Assembly: GCF_008831285.2 (NCBI RefSeq)
Contig: NC_045138.2
Location: 28,243,934-28,307,933, forward strand
Length of the DNA stretch: 64,000 nucleotides
DNA from: Nymphaea colorata
Taxonomy: Eukaryota > Streptophyta > Magnoliopsida > Nymphaeales > Nymphaeaceae
Direction: 5' to 3'
The position numbers and the translations under genes are program-made. Of this stretch, positions 46,601 to 60,000 are shown piece by piece (position 1 is the stretch's first letter; each line of letters opens with the position of its first letter). The notes below the pieces were generated by a model, which ran no database searches, was not told the origin of the DNA, and saw only the letters and a list, made by a program, of their open reading frames with translations.

Positions 46601-49539
46601 TTGTGTTACCATCACATTCATCACGTTTTTTGCATATTTCTTGGATTGTTACCACATCTTATCTATTTGCACATCTCATATATCCTGACATATATCGGGT
46701 GCCGTAAATGGGTTCGATCTTATCTGGTTACATGTAAAATCTGAATTCAATATTTATATCTGAATCTGAATGATGTAAAATCCGATTAAGTTTGATTTTC
46801 TACCGTGATCCAGCCCAAATCCAAACCATTCGCATCCACAGATCCATTTCTATAACTCTCCTAAATGTCCAACAAAAGAATTGAGAACTTTTGAGGATAG
46901 CCACAGGACTTGATGATAAGCTCAACTGCAAGCAACGTCATTTTCTATCATAGTCTGCTTGCCTGGAACGTGACATCTTTCTTCATGACAAGGAACTTGC
47001 ATAGCAACAGTGGTACCACTAATGGGTTCCATCTACAAATAAACACCACATGTCTAAAAATTTGCTGTGTCATCGATTAGGAATATGGATTTCTATTGCA
47101 CCTTTGCGGACCATCCACGCGCAACCACATGTCGACACGATCAGGGGCAGAGGAAAGGAGGGGGGGCAACAGGAGCCCCAGCTACACTCTCCACACCGTC
47201 CCCCTTCATATTTGGTGTTGGGGTAAGAACTACTCACACGAGAATATATGTAGCTCCGCTACTGGTCTTCTGAATTCATGGCAATTCCCCATGATTCACA
47301 AAAAAAGAAAAAAAAAAAAAAGAGGATGAATCTGAGTAGTCCGATCAAAAAGGATGTCGGCCCTGGTTTGACCTTCATGGATCTATAATATTTTTAGAGT
47401 CACCATTCAGTGACTATATGAAACAACTCAAACCCATTTCTGAGCTCGAAGTCTCGGACCCTTAGTCTGGTGGATTCCAACCTACCCCCTAGCAATTTCG
47501 GCTCCAGTCTCTCAAAAAGACTAGAAACAATGACATTCATCTATTTAATTACCCTATTTATAAGGCTCTTGAAGACCTATCACAATCTTCAATACATAAC
47601 TAAATTTTTGAGGTGCTACACATTGTTATCACCAATCGGGACAGCGGAAGGAGATCAAACTTCTTGCAGATGTGAATATAGGGGACAGAAATGGATCGCC
47701 TCGATCAAAAATCTGAAAAAATCGAGTGAGCCTCATACAAAATAGAGTTGGGTATCCATGAACCCGTTGAATGCTACTTGAATATCCGATCAATTTCATC
47801 TTTGCCTTTTCCCTCTCTAATTTTTTTATTTCACTTTCTCCCTTGTTCTCTGTATTTTTGCTTCGGAGTCGAGGCTACTTAGTCTGTTGCCCGATCTTTT
47901 GATCCATGGATTAGCTCTGCCCGTCTGCCTATAGACATGAAACCCTTTAATTTGAGAATATTATCGTGTTTCTTTTCTAAATAAATTCAATGGGAAGATC
48001 CAACCTGACCTAAATAATCCTATTTGGGAGAATTGGAATCATCATGGTCCACTCAATTTCATCAAACGCTCTTCTGTTTTTCCTTTTGTTCTCTTCTTTG
48101 TCGCATATTTTTTATGTCTCCCAGTCGTTTGATACCTTTCATACAGGATAATATCTTCTATGGTTAAGAGAACAACACAAGAGCTGAACTCTTTTGAGAG
48201 CAACATTAAAACCTGTTAGATGTCTGACCAAGCCTTAATTACAATGAATCAACGATTTTGTTGATTAATGATTGATGTCTGCTACACTGATCCTGCAGGT
48301 AAGATACAGATCGATAGCATGCTTCAATCACAAAAGAAAAGATGGATCGAAGCAACTTTCTTCGCAAGATGTCTAGGCTTTGGTGAATTCTCTACAAGAT
48401 GTTCGATTATTTATATGAATCAGCCTCTCGTTCCATTTGTTTGCGATTGTTGAAGTCAAAGTGTCTTGGATCATCTTAATCGAGCTATGACTACTTATCT
48501 AACAGTGGATACTCGCCAATCATTTTGTTGAAATAGCAAAAGCTCAATTTCTGAATTCTTTCAGTTGACTGCTTAGATTAGACAGGAAACAAGCAAAATT
48601 TAATGGAAAAAACATCCAAACTTGAGTCGTTCTATGTCACCAGAACCTAAGCATGCTGTTGTAATTAAAAGTTGATAATCCTAACGAGACGAACATAAAA
48701 ATACGTGAGACCAATTTGTTTCCCTTGAAAGAACCCCACAAGTTTAACCCAGTACCATCCAAGAAACTATTTGTACTGACGTGCCTCAGGTAGTATAGTG
48801 TCCACTAAGTCTGTTTCTAAATAGAATTTCCAAAGTGGAATCCTTATTAATGCTTTCGTTTTCTTATATCCTTTTTATCATCATTATTTCATCGAATTGA
48901 TCCTTCGCCAAAGAAACTGATTCTGGGACAACATGAATCCGCTACGACCTTACAGAGTTCAATCAAAGTCGAAGTCGACCATTCAGATCTAAAAAGGCAG
49001 CTGAAGTTCATCACAAACGACTCAGACGAGGGTAAAACTTGGCGAGCTTTAGTGAGTCAACACCAAACTCTTCCAAAGCATCGGTACCGACCTTCTAGAA
49101 CAAGGAGAAATCCTCCACCACCTACCCTGCGTTGAAAAGCTTATGATTGGTAAAGCACTTGAGTGTCGTTCTTCCTTTCGCGTACGGAGAAGTATAGGTG
49201 CACTCGAAATCCAGATGTTAAGGATACAATACCACTAATCTGATTCAATTTCCATATTATTCAGATGATAAAAGGACAGAGGGTATCAGGCCAACGGAAC
49301 TGGCTGCTGACATATAGAGGGGGAAATGAACAACCAGCACAACAGCAAAATTGCATGAGTTCCCATGAAAGTCAGAAACAAGTAACAAAATATGAATGTA
49401 AAGAATATATCAACATCAACTGAGGTACTAAAATTCAGATGCCTTTGTGCTGCAAAATAGACACCATAGGCACAAACAAGAGATGCCGCGCTGATCTCCA
49501 GTGGCCAGACTATGAGGAAAATACCATAACTGGCCATTC
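46601..49539. other. Intergenic, no gene recognised
   Basis: No credible exon. A possible small element with hAT-like ends lies at about 47139-47271. The frame at 48268-48453 resembles no family I know. The right end is the 3' flank of the ENOD93-like gene. Confidence 0.5.
47139..47271. mobile_element. Possible small non-autonomous element (weak)
   Basis: The left end CAGGGGCAGAGGAA and the right end TAGCTCCGCTACTG are imperfect inverted relatives, like decayed hAT-type MITE ends. I found no target-site duplication (flanks GACACGAT and GTCTTCTG differ). No coding capacity. Confidence 0.2.
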
Positions 49540-50697
49540 TTATTTCATCAACTTCTCGTAATTTGCTCTACTGTTCCTCCTCGCACACTCCAAGATAGTT
49601 TTATCAGCAGTAATAAAGTATGCTGCGGTTGAGGCTGCTCATAACCAAAAGATAACAAAATTATCTACCTGCTGTGGGACAACTACCATCCGGTTTTTAC
49701 AGCTGTATTTCACGCAACATGCAAATTTCATAAAAAAGGATGGAGGGTATGTAAAGATATAAATACATACTGTCGTTACATCTCATGAAAGGAATCAGCA
49801 AGGACTACTCGAACTTTGTCAAGTAGTAAGGGACTAAAAGACATTTTCCAGTGTAGAAAAAGGAAGAAAAGCCCCAACAAAGTACATGGTCCAAATCAGT
49901 GCACGATTGGTATTATGCTATTGAATACAAGATTAGATGCAGGCTTTAACATGATCAAAAAATGTTTTCTTTTGGACATTTTTGTTTGTCAGATGGCACA
50001 GCTTTAGTAACCTTTCAGAGTTTGCAACAATGCAGGAAACAAACACAATAAGAATATTTGAGGTCAATGACATTTGTGCCAAAGGCAGCAGATGATGGCC
50101 TTCATTAACATATAAACTAATGTGGTACCAACTGGATTACTGCAATCACCATTTTGATGATGCCACTAAAACAATGTAATGACATTAATGCAAAAGATTA
50201 CCAATAATACCAAATCATAACTGAAAACACTGAAAAACCTAATTGAAGTTTGTAGCCAATCCAAATAATGAAGCTTGTCTAGCAAAATGGACCTCAAACT
50301 GGATGGGCTTTCCGACAGAGTGGATCATACTCTTGGTGAGATGAATTAGTGTGTATGACAATACTGTTTTAGATTTAACTGAACAAGCCTATAGTTAAAA
50401 TGATCTAAAACATGCACGTCATGTATCATCAAATTGTAAAGCTTCTTGAACTTTTGCAACCAGTAGCCTCACTAATTGCAAGACAAGGATGTGTTTATGG
50501 CATGATCCATGAATTGGTCTCAAAGTCACCATTAACAAACATAAGACGAACCCGGAAACTTATAGCATATGAATAAACACATCTTATGGGCAAGAAATGG
50601 TGATATTGCTTTTGGTTTTCTTGCAATAATTTCTAGTATCACCTCTTGTGCAGATAAATTTGATCATGGAAAAGAGCTCTCTCTCTCTCTCCCTCTC

Positions 50698-50728
<31 letters not shown>

Positions 50729-50749
50729 CCCTCTCTCCCTCTCTCTCTC

Positions 50750-50802
<53 letters not shown>

Positions 50803-53009
50803 TATACACATGCTTGTCCAAAAGCTTTATGCACATACACTGGAACTTGGGGATATCAAGCTAAGGAGAGGCTGAGTCCTTCATATCCAGAAAACCATGA
50901 AAAAGATTTCCTTTTCCTACCAAAAGGCCATACATAATTAAAGTTGCAATGAGCTATGGAAGCTTTTATCAGTGTGCACAGACTTTTAGACATAGACAAG
51001 CCATAGAAAATGTGTGGAGAACACAACCTGTTGCAAAACTCTAAGCAAAAGCACAAGTATGCACTAGGTATCTCAATTGATAGCATCTAGCTAGTTTACA
51101 CTCCTAATCATACCAAGTTCCTAACAGCTCCAACCATTTCACAATTTCATAGCTGCAAACTTTGTTTACTTCAATACAAGTTTGAAACAAATAAATATCC
51201 AGAAGATGCTTTTTGTGACCAGTTATTATTATAGTGTTACACATCATAAGCTCTTTAATTTGCATATTGTATGCATAAAAATGCCCCCATCTTGCCGGCA
51301 GAAGATTGAAATTTTTTTGTGGACTAAAACAACATTAAAATAATTTCAAATTGACTGCAACTGATAAGCATTTGCAAATCACACCTGTTGTATTCAATGC
51401 AAAATCCCACAAAGAACTATTTATTGTGAATAAACAGATTCTTACAAATCTAAAAGCAATAGATGAAGTGAATTCCAAATTTGAGCTATTGATCATTAGA
51501 AGCACATGTATGAGCATACTTCACAAAAGAATGTGGCCTGAGACTCTGAATTGAACATATTACTAGATAGTGATATAAAAAACCCAGGTTTGTTTTCGTT
51601 TTGTTTATCTTGTCAATTACCTGCAGATATAATTAGAGCCTGTGCTGTGTGGTTGAGATTAGCCTTTGCCCATGGGATGACACGGACACCAATCAGCTGA
51701 AAATTGACAAAGATAGGCCAATTAAAAAGGGGAAAGACAAAAAGGGAAAGAACTCACAATATAAGTGCTACTTACTCCTGAAAGACTAGAATATACTAGT
51801 TAAACCCGAGTCACTGAGGCTGAGTAAGGGAATCGTCATAAAAGCCAATAAAATTTTGCAGTATAACAGTAATGTTCTTTACATTTCGGATACCCGTTTG
51901 AATTGGAAATGTAAAGAATGTGTGATGGCTCAAAGAAATCGAAAGAGAAAAAGAAACCTCCTAATCAATCCATATTGTACTTTGTACACAGACAATAACA
52001 TGGATGCATCCATTCATAAAGGGACTTGCCTAAGTTCTGGGTGGAGGCTAAGCCTCTGGCAAGGGAGCCCAATAACAATAATATCAATTGAAGTTAACAT
52101 GTATAGCATTCAATTAGAACACTTACCAACCTAACGAACCCTTACAAATTGCCAAAAGCATGGTCTCGTACCTAACATGATTTCTGCCAAAAAAAATTGG
52201 CAAAGAGAAAAAAAAAAAAAGGTAGTACCCATACTGTCAATGGGAAGACTATACAAGATAGCCAATTTGCCATGGAATGTAACCATGATAAATGTAATAT
52301 AGCATCCTTACCCATGATGCAATAGTCCCATAGTTAATATCGATCACAATTGGGTCCATATAAGCACAAATAAAGTTAAGACCAACAATTACAAAGAGTC
52401 AGATAATAAGCAATAGCTACTGATGTAAATTAACAAACAAATTGCTCAAAAGTCCTCTTACCCAATTGACCAAACAAATGGAAGTATTAAAGAAAAATAG
52501 TATTGTACAGACCACATCAAATCAAAATCCAAATTTCACATGAAATTTGCATTAAGAAAAAGGAAGCAAGCTACACTGGCCAGATTTTCGATAATGAAAA
52601 TGAACCCAAAAAAATCCTATTCAGCTCATCAAACGAAAGCATAAAGGGTAACAATATAATCACCACAATCTCTTTGCACCCATTAATGGGACATGTAAAA
52701 TTCGACTAAATTCAAGAAGGGAGAAAACAGCCAATTACCGTAGGGATGGCGCTGCCAACGGCGGCAGCCCCTGCCGCCTTCATTCCAGCTCGAACCCCCG
52801 CTGCACAAGACACCCACAATAATGTTAATCAGAGAGTGAGAGAGAGAGAGATATATAGAGAGGCTACCTTCCGTGCACCGCTTGGCATTGAGATCCATCT
52901 GCTGTTGGTTACTCAATTTTGTACTCTCGTGGGGAGATGGAATCACTAAAGATTGGTCTCTGGGCCTGAACAATCCAATCATTCCCGATGCCGTGTTGCC
53001 ACAACTCAT
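49540..53009 (-). CDS. Early nodulin 93 (ENOD93)-like protein
   Basis: Four exons on the minus strand: 52868-53009, 52739-52800, 51621-51696 and 49540-49634. They give 124 residues, or 115 if the second Met at 52982 is used. All junctions are GT-AG with matching phase. The joined protein shows the ENOD93 signature: RCTEAGVRAGMKAAG, a small-residue helix AAAVGSAIPT, GVRVIPWAKANLNHTAQALI, then AAYFITADKTILECARRNS. Two hydrophobic helices suggest a membrane protein. Despite the name, the family is general in plants, and members have been reported to associate with mitochondrial cytochrome c oxidase. The N-terminal RDQSLVIPSP stretch resembles longer family members, so an upstream start is more likely than Met at 52898. 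The leader is very CT-rich. Intron 3 (2 kb) carries a long CT/CA microsatellite. Confidence 0.88.
50678..50804. repeat. Compound (CT)n-(CA)n microsatellite in ENOD93 intron 3
   Basis: About 105 bases of CT repeats with regular CCCT interruptions are followed by a CA run from about 50785. On the transcribed (minus) strand it reads TG then AG. Confidence 0.95.
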
Positions 53010-55489
53010 CTTCTTCTTGTTCTTGTTCTTGTTCTTCTTCTTCTTCTTCTCTCTCTCTCTCTCGTGTGTGTTTGTTGAACTTACATGCATGGGAAATTCT
53101 GTTGGGCTCTCCCAGATGTCAGGCGGCTGGGGAGCGGGGAGCCCACCGCTGCTTCTGGGGCGCAAGCTGGTCGCATGAATCCCGGGTAGTAAAGGACATG
53201 GATCATGATCCGAGTATTTTGAAGCAGGTCCCAGACCGGGTCCGAATCCGATTAGATCTAATGTAGAACAACTATAACCGGATTGGAATTTTGGCATGGT
53301 GTAACACAAAGGGAGGAGGTCAAAACATGGATCTAGATTGGTTGGACTTAGATCGGACCCAGGAGTCAACAAGTTTGCCTTACCTGGGTCTACTTTTATT
53401 AGACTCTACAGCGATTACAATGGTGGATCAGATCAAATTGAAACCAAACCCACATATGATTGGTAAGCATATAAAGTTTTAGATTTGTTTCCGTAGATTA
53501 TTTATAAGATAACCTAAAGCTGCGTAACAACATGACATATATGCTAACAGGTTTAACAACACCCTCATGAGCACTTCGGTTGCTTCATATCATTTTTGAG
53601 ATAAATTTATGAAACACGCATACATTGTCGCTGCTGCCAAACAATTCCTAAGTGGGAAAAGTTTGTTGCTTCTTTATGAATCTGTCACAAAGACTGAGGC
53701 GTTTGTCTTAAGATTTAGATTAAATTTAGTCAACTAACCCGCAAAGGGTCCTTTAGCTAGAGTAATAAAGCGCCATCTGACTGCAATAACAGTTTGTTAC
53801 AGTTTTATAATATGCCCCAATCTTTAGAATAGGTTCATGGACTTACTATATTGTATAAAGACAAATTCACAAAATAACTGTTCTAATTACCAATGAACAG
53901 GTCCAACCTAAACTCAATTAAATAATTTTCTTTTATGTGTGTTTTGAACTATGTGAAATTAAAAAAAAAAAAAAAGAACAGCAGTCCAAGTAATAAAAAC
54001 TGGCAAGAAATTGCACGACTCTGAGCACCTGCTAAGTATCATATCGGATGATAAAATGACCAAAATACCCTTCATCAAAGAAATTAAAGACACCAATTAC
54101 AAGTACAAGAAAAATGCTTACGATAAATAAGCAATAATGAGCATATGGTTGCGTTAAAATTAAGTAAGAGACGATATTCTCGACTTTTGTTGTCTCCGGT
54201 GGCATGGTTTGTCTAGAATATTAAATTAAACTGTGCAAGATAGTGACTCTGTCTGTTATAAACCGTGCTTTGGTTTTTAACCTAATTTAAAAATGGTCTT
54301 TGATCATTAAGTTCTCCCGGTTGTATGAGCATCTAATTTTCTTAGTCATTGAAAAACTTGTAGTTCAGCATGAAACATAGCCAAATGAACATACTTTCTC
54401 TACTAAATCATCAATTATAAGGTCCTATTTGCAAGATTATGCTAACAAAACACACATATAGATGTAGGGAGTGACTTGAAGATAGATTATATTAAAGTTT
54501 TTGAAAAAACTTCAAGGGCTTATATAGACATGTGCCATTCCCATGGCTCCAGATTCCAAATATGCCGCCTATTGGTGCTTCTTAAGTGGTTTATGTCTTT
54601 TTCTTGAATAAATTAATTATATGAAATTTTGATGTTTAGATTAGAATTTGAGTCAAGAGAATAAGCATGTTAATTCCAGTTGGCTTGTAGAATTGAATTC
54701 ATACATCAGATTTTTCTTGTTTTTCTAACATTTATTTTACTTACAAATAAAAATTGATCTGGCCAAAAAACTTTGTCATGGGGCTCCAAGATGCTTCCAT
54801 ACCTGTCAGTTTCTTTGTTCCTGATATTTATTACAGCTTCTAGCTTATGATGCATTGAAGGTGACAAACAACCTAATATAATAACAACACACGTTGAATA
54901 TATTCATATAATCATCTACCAAAGTTGATGCTTAAATTCATCCTAACAATATATTGTATTTCATTATAATATGATATCATCCCTGTCAAGTCTCATCGAT
55001 ATTATTAAAATAATAATATGGTTGATATCATTGTTGAGGGCCAACCCATTATCCTATATAATATGTTGTCATGGACCCAGCTACTCCTTTAACGCAAAAA
55101 TCCCTACTGTGGATTTAATTCTGGCCAAAAAAATAACATTTCATTGCTTGCCTACGACTGTTAATTAAAGTTTAAAAACGGGAAGTCAAAGGACCAAAAT
55201 TCTATAAAGAATGGTTTTTCCCAACAATGAAAAGCAACTAGCGAAGGAAAACAAGAAGGAGAAAAAAAAATTATTGGGAACCGTTGGCCTATTTCTTCAA
55301 AGTTGGTGGCATTTGTGATCATGCTTCCCAGATTATTACACAGAAAAGTATAAAGATGAGCTAGAGAGAGAGAAAAAAACCAGAAGGTAACAAAAATATA
55401 GAATTGCAGGAGGAAAGTGCTGGTGCCCAAGCCCAGCTGAAAATTAACAAGGTTAATTTTTCTTTTGTATTTGTTAATTAGAGTCTAGC
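53010..55489. other. Intergenic, upstream of ENOD93-like gene
   Basis: The first part (to about 53070) is the CT-rich leader and promoter side of ENOD93. A stretch at about 53185-53470 has GGATCC/GGACCC-type degenerate words similar to the dispersed repeats. The remainder is AT-rich with no recognisable exon. Confidence 0.5.
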
Positions 55490-55910
55490 CCGAGTTCAGT
55501 CAGTTCGAGCACGGCTCGATTAATGAAAACCTCGAGCTCGAGAATAGCTTGCTGGAAGTAGTTCGAGTTCAGCAAACTCATTTGAATAAAATTGCTATTC
55601 ATCATTATGTGTTGCGCTCGAATTTGTCTCGGCAAACTCGTTTGAGTAGAATTGATATTCATCGCTACATGTTGAGCTCGAGCTTGACAAACTCGTTTAA
55701 ATATATCGACTTTATTAAGGCTTAACAAATTCGATTAAGGCTCGTGCTCGACTCAGCAGGTAGGTGTTGAACTCATACTCAACTAAATTATTTGAACAAG
55801 TCGACTCATTAACTCGAGTTCAACTCATTAAGCAAATGACTCGGCTCGAACTCGTTCACGACCCGAGCTTTAGCGAGTCAAACTCAAGTAGCTCAACTCA
55901 TTGCTCACAC
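55490..55910. repeat. CTCGAGCTCGA-type degenerate repeat island
   Basis: About 420 bases are dominated by the words CTCGAG, GAGCTCGA, AACTCGTTTGA and GACTCGG, often in inverted pairs. An internal 60-65-base unit (GTTCAGCAAACTCATTTGAATAAAATTG) recurs imperfectly at 55567 and 55630. Related to the weaker island in the RPC7 introns. Likely a decayed repeat element. Confidence 0.55.
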
Positions 55911-57042
55911 CTGCGAAACGATCTAGTCACTGGGGCATAGAGCCCCCCCAAGCCATCCTGGCTCACTGGGGCCTAACACGCCAAAGCCATCGCCTCTTCC
56001 CAACAATCATAGCATGCATTGCTAGCTAATTGGATCGGTTTGGTTACAGTAAGTTGATTTTGACAATATAAAACAAACATGAGCTTTGTTCAATACAAAT
56101 TTCAAAAGGTCACATTTTTCTACTGTATCGTTAAAAAATTCCAAACGTATCGGCCAGAGCTTTTGTTACCATGCTTTTCATACGGAAGAAGGTGACCGGT
56201 AAAAAAGAACGGCCGCTTTGGAAAAGCCAACGGGAAGACGACGGAGGCTGAAATTCTAAGGCAAAAGGCGTATGGGCCCCCTTTTTTTTTAAATAATGTT
56301 TTAATCGTCAAATATTTAGTGTTCAAATGCCAAACTCATCGGATCGGGTCGTCCGAGGAACATTTGCTCATCCTGCTCCAATTAAGGGCCAATCATCAGG
56401 AAACCGTGTCTCCTATGTCCGATTAAATACTGCTGAGTATTTTGGATCAGATTCAGATCAGAAACGGTCCGATTCTAATTCTCACTATGTCTATAGTGTC
56501 TACCAGTACCACTGGTTGGGTTGGGTTCGGTTCCTGTAACTGCACGGGATCCAATGGAACTGATCCACAGTCACCCCCAACACTCGGCTGCTAGACGGCG
56601 GCACAATTATTTTTTTTAAAAAGCACGGGGCACGCGAGAAAGGGACAAACGGCATGAGGGTAAAAAGGTGAAAGGCCCATGTAGGCCAAGGTGCCAACCG
56701 AAGCACGAGCTGAATGGGAACAAAGAAGGACAGTGGGGTTTGACCATTGTGCCCCTGCCAGGCATCCTCCAGCTCCCGCCCGAGCGTGGCGGAATCGTGG
56801 TGCGGTCTTCAATCGCATTTTGGAAAGGCGCAGCTGAAGTCCGCGTGCTCCGTCGCTCCGACAGTGGTCTCGAGCACTTCGTACGCCCCTCTGTCTCTCT
56901 CTCTGCGCCCGAGGAACGGTCGAGTCGCCGGTAGCACGCTCATCAGTTAAGAGAGGAGCAGGACACACTGATCAGTGAAGGCTGAAGAGTAGCGGAGAGG
57001 AAGGGAGGAAAAGAGCAAGCGAGGGCGTGTGTAACGTCTGCA
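55911..57042. other. Intergenic and promoter region of the GH17 gene
   Basis: No recognisable exon. A GGATCAGATTC-type patch lies near 56430-56480. From about 56640 the DNA is GC-richer and ends in a purine-rich leader before the start at 57043. No clear TATA box. Confidence 0.5.
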
Positions 57043-60000
57043 ATGGAGCTCGGTAGAGCCATTTTCTTGGCTCCTTACCTGTTCTTCCTCCTACTGTTAT
57101 CTGCAGGTACTCTCTCTCTCTCTCTCTCCTTCCCTCTTGCTGCATTCGGTTTCCGATCATTTTGATGCGTTTTTTTTTTTTTTTTTTTTGGTGGAAACAA
57201 GAAGACAGAATGCTTCCTTTGTGGTTCCTTCCGTGTCGGCGTCGGGTCTCTTTTCTCTTATCGGTCGGATTGAGTGTTATGGAAAGCTCAGCTTCGTAGT
57301 CCCGTGGATTCGAGTATCTCGGTTTTGTTTGACAAGAGTGAAGAACATTTCTTGGCTCTTGCTGCCACGATGAAGAAATAACATGATTTTTCTGGCGTTT
57401 TAATTTGATTTTCCTCATTTTTCTTGTCCTTTGAATGGACGACCTTGTATTCGTGTTTTTCATTGATCTCTCTCTCTCCCTCTGTGTATGTGTGTGTTTA
57501 TGTGTGGTTTGAAAAAATAGAGGGCTTTTTGTTATTTTTTGCTTGAAGATTGAAGTTGTTTTTACATTGATAGGCTGGATTGGATTTTTTGCGATATTGT
57601 TTCAGCATTAGAGGATGAAGTATCTTTCCTTATGATTTGCATTGTAATTTTGAAGCGTCAAGGCGCTCTTTTGCCCCTTGCTTTTATTGTTTTTTTTTTT
57701 TTTTTCTCGTAGTAGTAAATGGAGGCTTTGGCATGTTGCAGAAGCTGCATTTTTTCTAAATATAAACAGCAAGGGCTGCAGAGTGGTTCGGGTAAATGTT
57801 CGGGTTTTTTCTATTTATTATTCTGAGCAATGTCGGTAGCAGCGTAGCGTACATTGTAACATTTTCACGCTTAGGAGAATAGTTTCCATTGTGAATAAGT
57901 TATTTTAAGTAACATCTTAAAAATAGCGAGTTATGTATCTTTCGATATAATACGTACTTAGTAAGTACATCATGCGTCTAAGTACATCATGCGTCTATTT
58001 ATATGGGTTTCTTTACCCGTTTTCTATGGTTTTGAATTGGAGGCTAAGATTTTCTGTTTACTTGTTATATTTAATTTTCTTCAGATCTTATTGTAGGAAT
58101 TTGAGATCTGTTTTCTTTTCCCCATTAGCATTCCTTGTGACTGGTTGCATTTATTTTTGCTAGAAAGTTTTTTTTTTCCGTTTATGTCTCAAAACATTTA
58201 GCATTTTGACATTTCAATATTCTATGCATTTTTTTTTATCATTTGCCTAAATGAAGTTTAAGACGACATTTTCACTTTCTACATACTTCAATAACTTTTT
58301 TATAATTTTGTTGCTTCATAATTCTAAGTTTCAGCAAGCATGCAGATTTATCTAGCAAGTGAAAATTTTGCAAAATCACCATCTCGGACTACTTTTTGAG
58401 TTTTGGTATTTTGTGACAATACAGTTGTTCGCATTTTCATGAATCCTCTGGAGTTCTTCCTTCCTCTCGTTCTTCTGGAAGGCTGAGAATGGAAATTGAC
58501 ATAATTAAAATAACAGTCTGCTATGCAATTGTTGTTTAGGCTTGTTGGATGCGTCACATACTATGTCTCCAACTTGCAGTCATATATGCAAGTTCATTTT
58601 TTTTTTCCTTTTCCGTTTTAAATTTAATAATAGCCTTCATATCATTTTGTGTTGAAAAACATGCAATGCAACTTGATTGTATTCCATTTTGGAAATGTTG
58701 AGATCAGAGTTTTCTCTTAAAGTTCCTCGAGTGGAAGACAAAGCTGTGCTCATCAGTGTTATACTCAAGGCCTTTTTTTTTGTCGAAGATCTTGATTATG
58801 GAAGCGATTCTCTCAATGACTGCTTAACAAGGATGATTGCTTTTCCTTTTTTGCCAAAAGTTTTAATGTCTTGGTAGATTAGTCTTTAATTCTCAATGTA
58901 AGGACAAAGGAAAAGGAAAAAAAAAAATGTCGAACCAACTATTTGAATAGCCACTTCACATTTTACTCTTTATCCTAGATCTCTTAAGAGGAAAAATTAT
59001 GGATATATTAAGTGGTTACTAGATTTTTTTGATATGTGTTTTCTTTTTTGTGTCAGAGTTCTCCAAAGCAAGCTACATAGGTGTTTGCTATGGAAGAAAT
59101 GCTGATGATCTTCCTACACCTGACAAAGTTGTACAGCTGGTTAAGGCTCACTCCATTAAATATGTGAGGATATATGATTCAAATGTCCAGGTTTTGAAGG
59201 CATTCGCAAACACTGGGGTAGAGCTGATGGTCGGCATTCCAAATGCAGACTTACTTGGGTTTTCACAATTCCAATCAAATGCAGATTCATGGCTGAAGAA
59301 CAGCATCCTTCCATATTATCCTGCTACTAAAATCACTTATATAACTGTTGGTGCAGAAGTGACAGAAGCGTCTGGCAATACCAGCTCACTTGTTGTTCCT
59401 GCAATGCAGAAGATACATGCTGCGTTGCTAAAAGTAGGACTCAACAAAAAGATTAAGGTTTCAAGTACTCATTCATTAGGAGTTTTGTCACGCTCATTTC
59501 CACCATCAGCTGGTGCATTCGACAGCAAGTTTGCCTACTTTCTCAAACCTATGTTGGAATTTCTTGCCGAAAATCAATCACCATTTATGGTTGATATATA
59601 TCCTTACTATGCCTACAGAGATTCTCCTTCAAATGTGTCTTTAGATTATGCTCTTTTTTCTTCTTCATCTTCATCTGCTGTTGTTGATCCAAACACTGGA
59701 TTAGTCTACACCAACATGTTTGATGCTCAGCTGGATGCTCTCTATTTTGCATTGACTGCACTGAATTTCAAGACTTTGAAGATTATGGTTACTGAGACAG
59801 GTTGGCCAACAAAAGGATCCACAAAAGAGACAGCTGCTACACCAGGAAATGCTCAGACCTACAACACAAATCTCATTCGACATGTGATCAATGACACTGG
59901 AACTCCTTTTAAGCAGGGTGAAGAGATAGATGTTTATATTTTTTCTTTGTTCAATGAGAACAGGAAGCCTGGATTGGATTCAGAACGAAACTGGGGTTTG

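Noticed and set aside
50569-50937. Open frames with long Ser-Leu or Arg-Glu repeats
   Set aside because: They are translations of the CT microsatellite inside ENOD93 intron 3.
52683-53372. A 229-codon minus-strand open frame
   Set aside because: It is ENOD93 exons 1 and 2 read through the 67-base intron 1, plus leader. The spliced model fits the family exactly.
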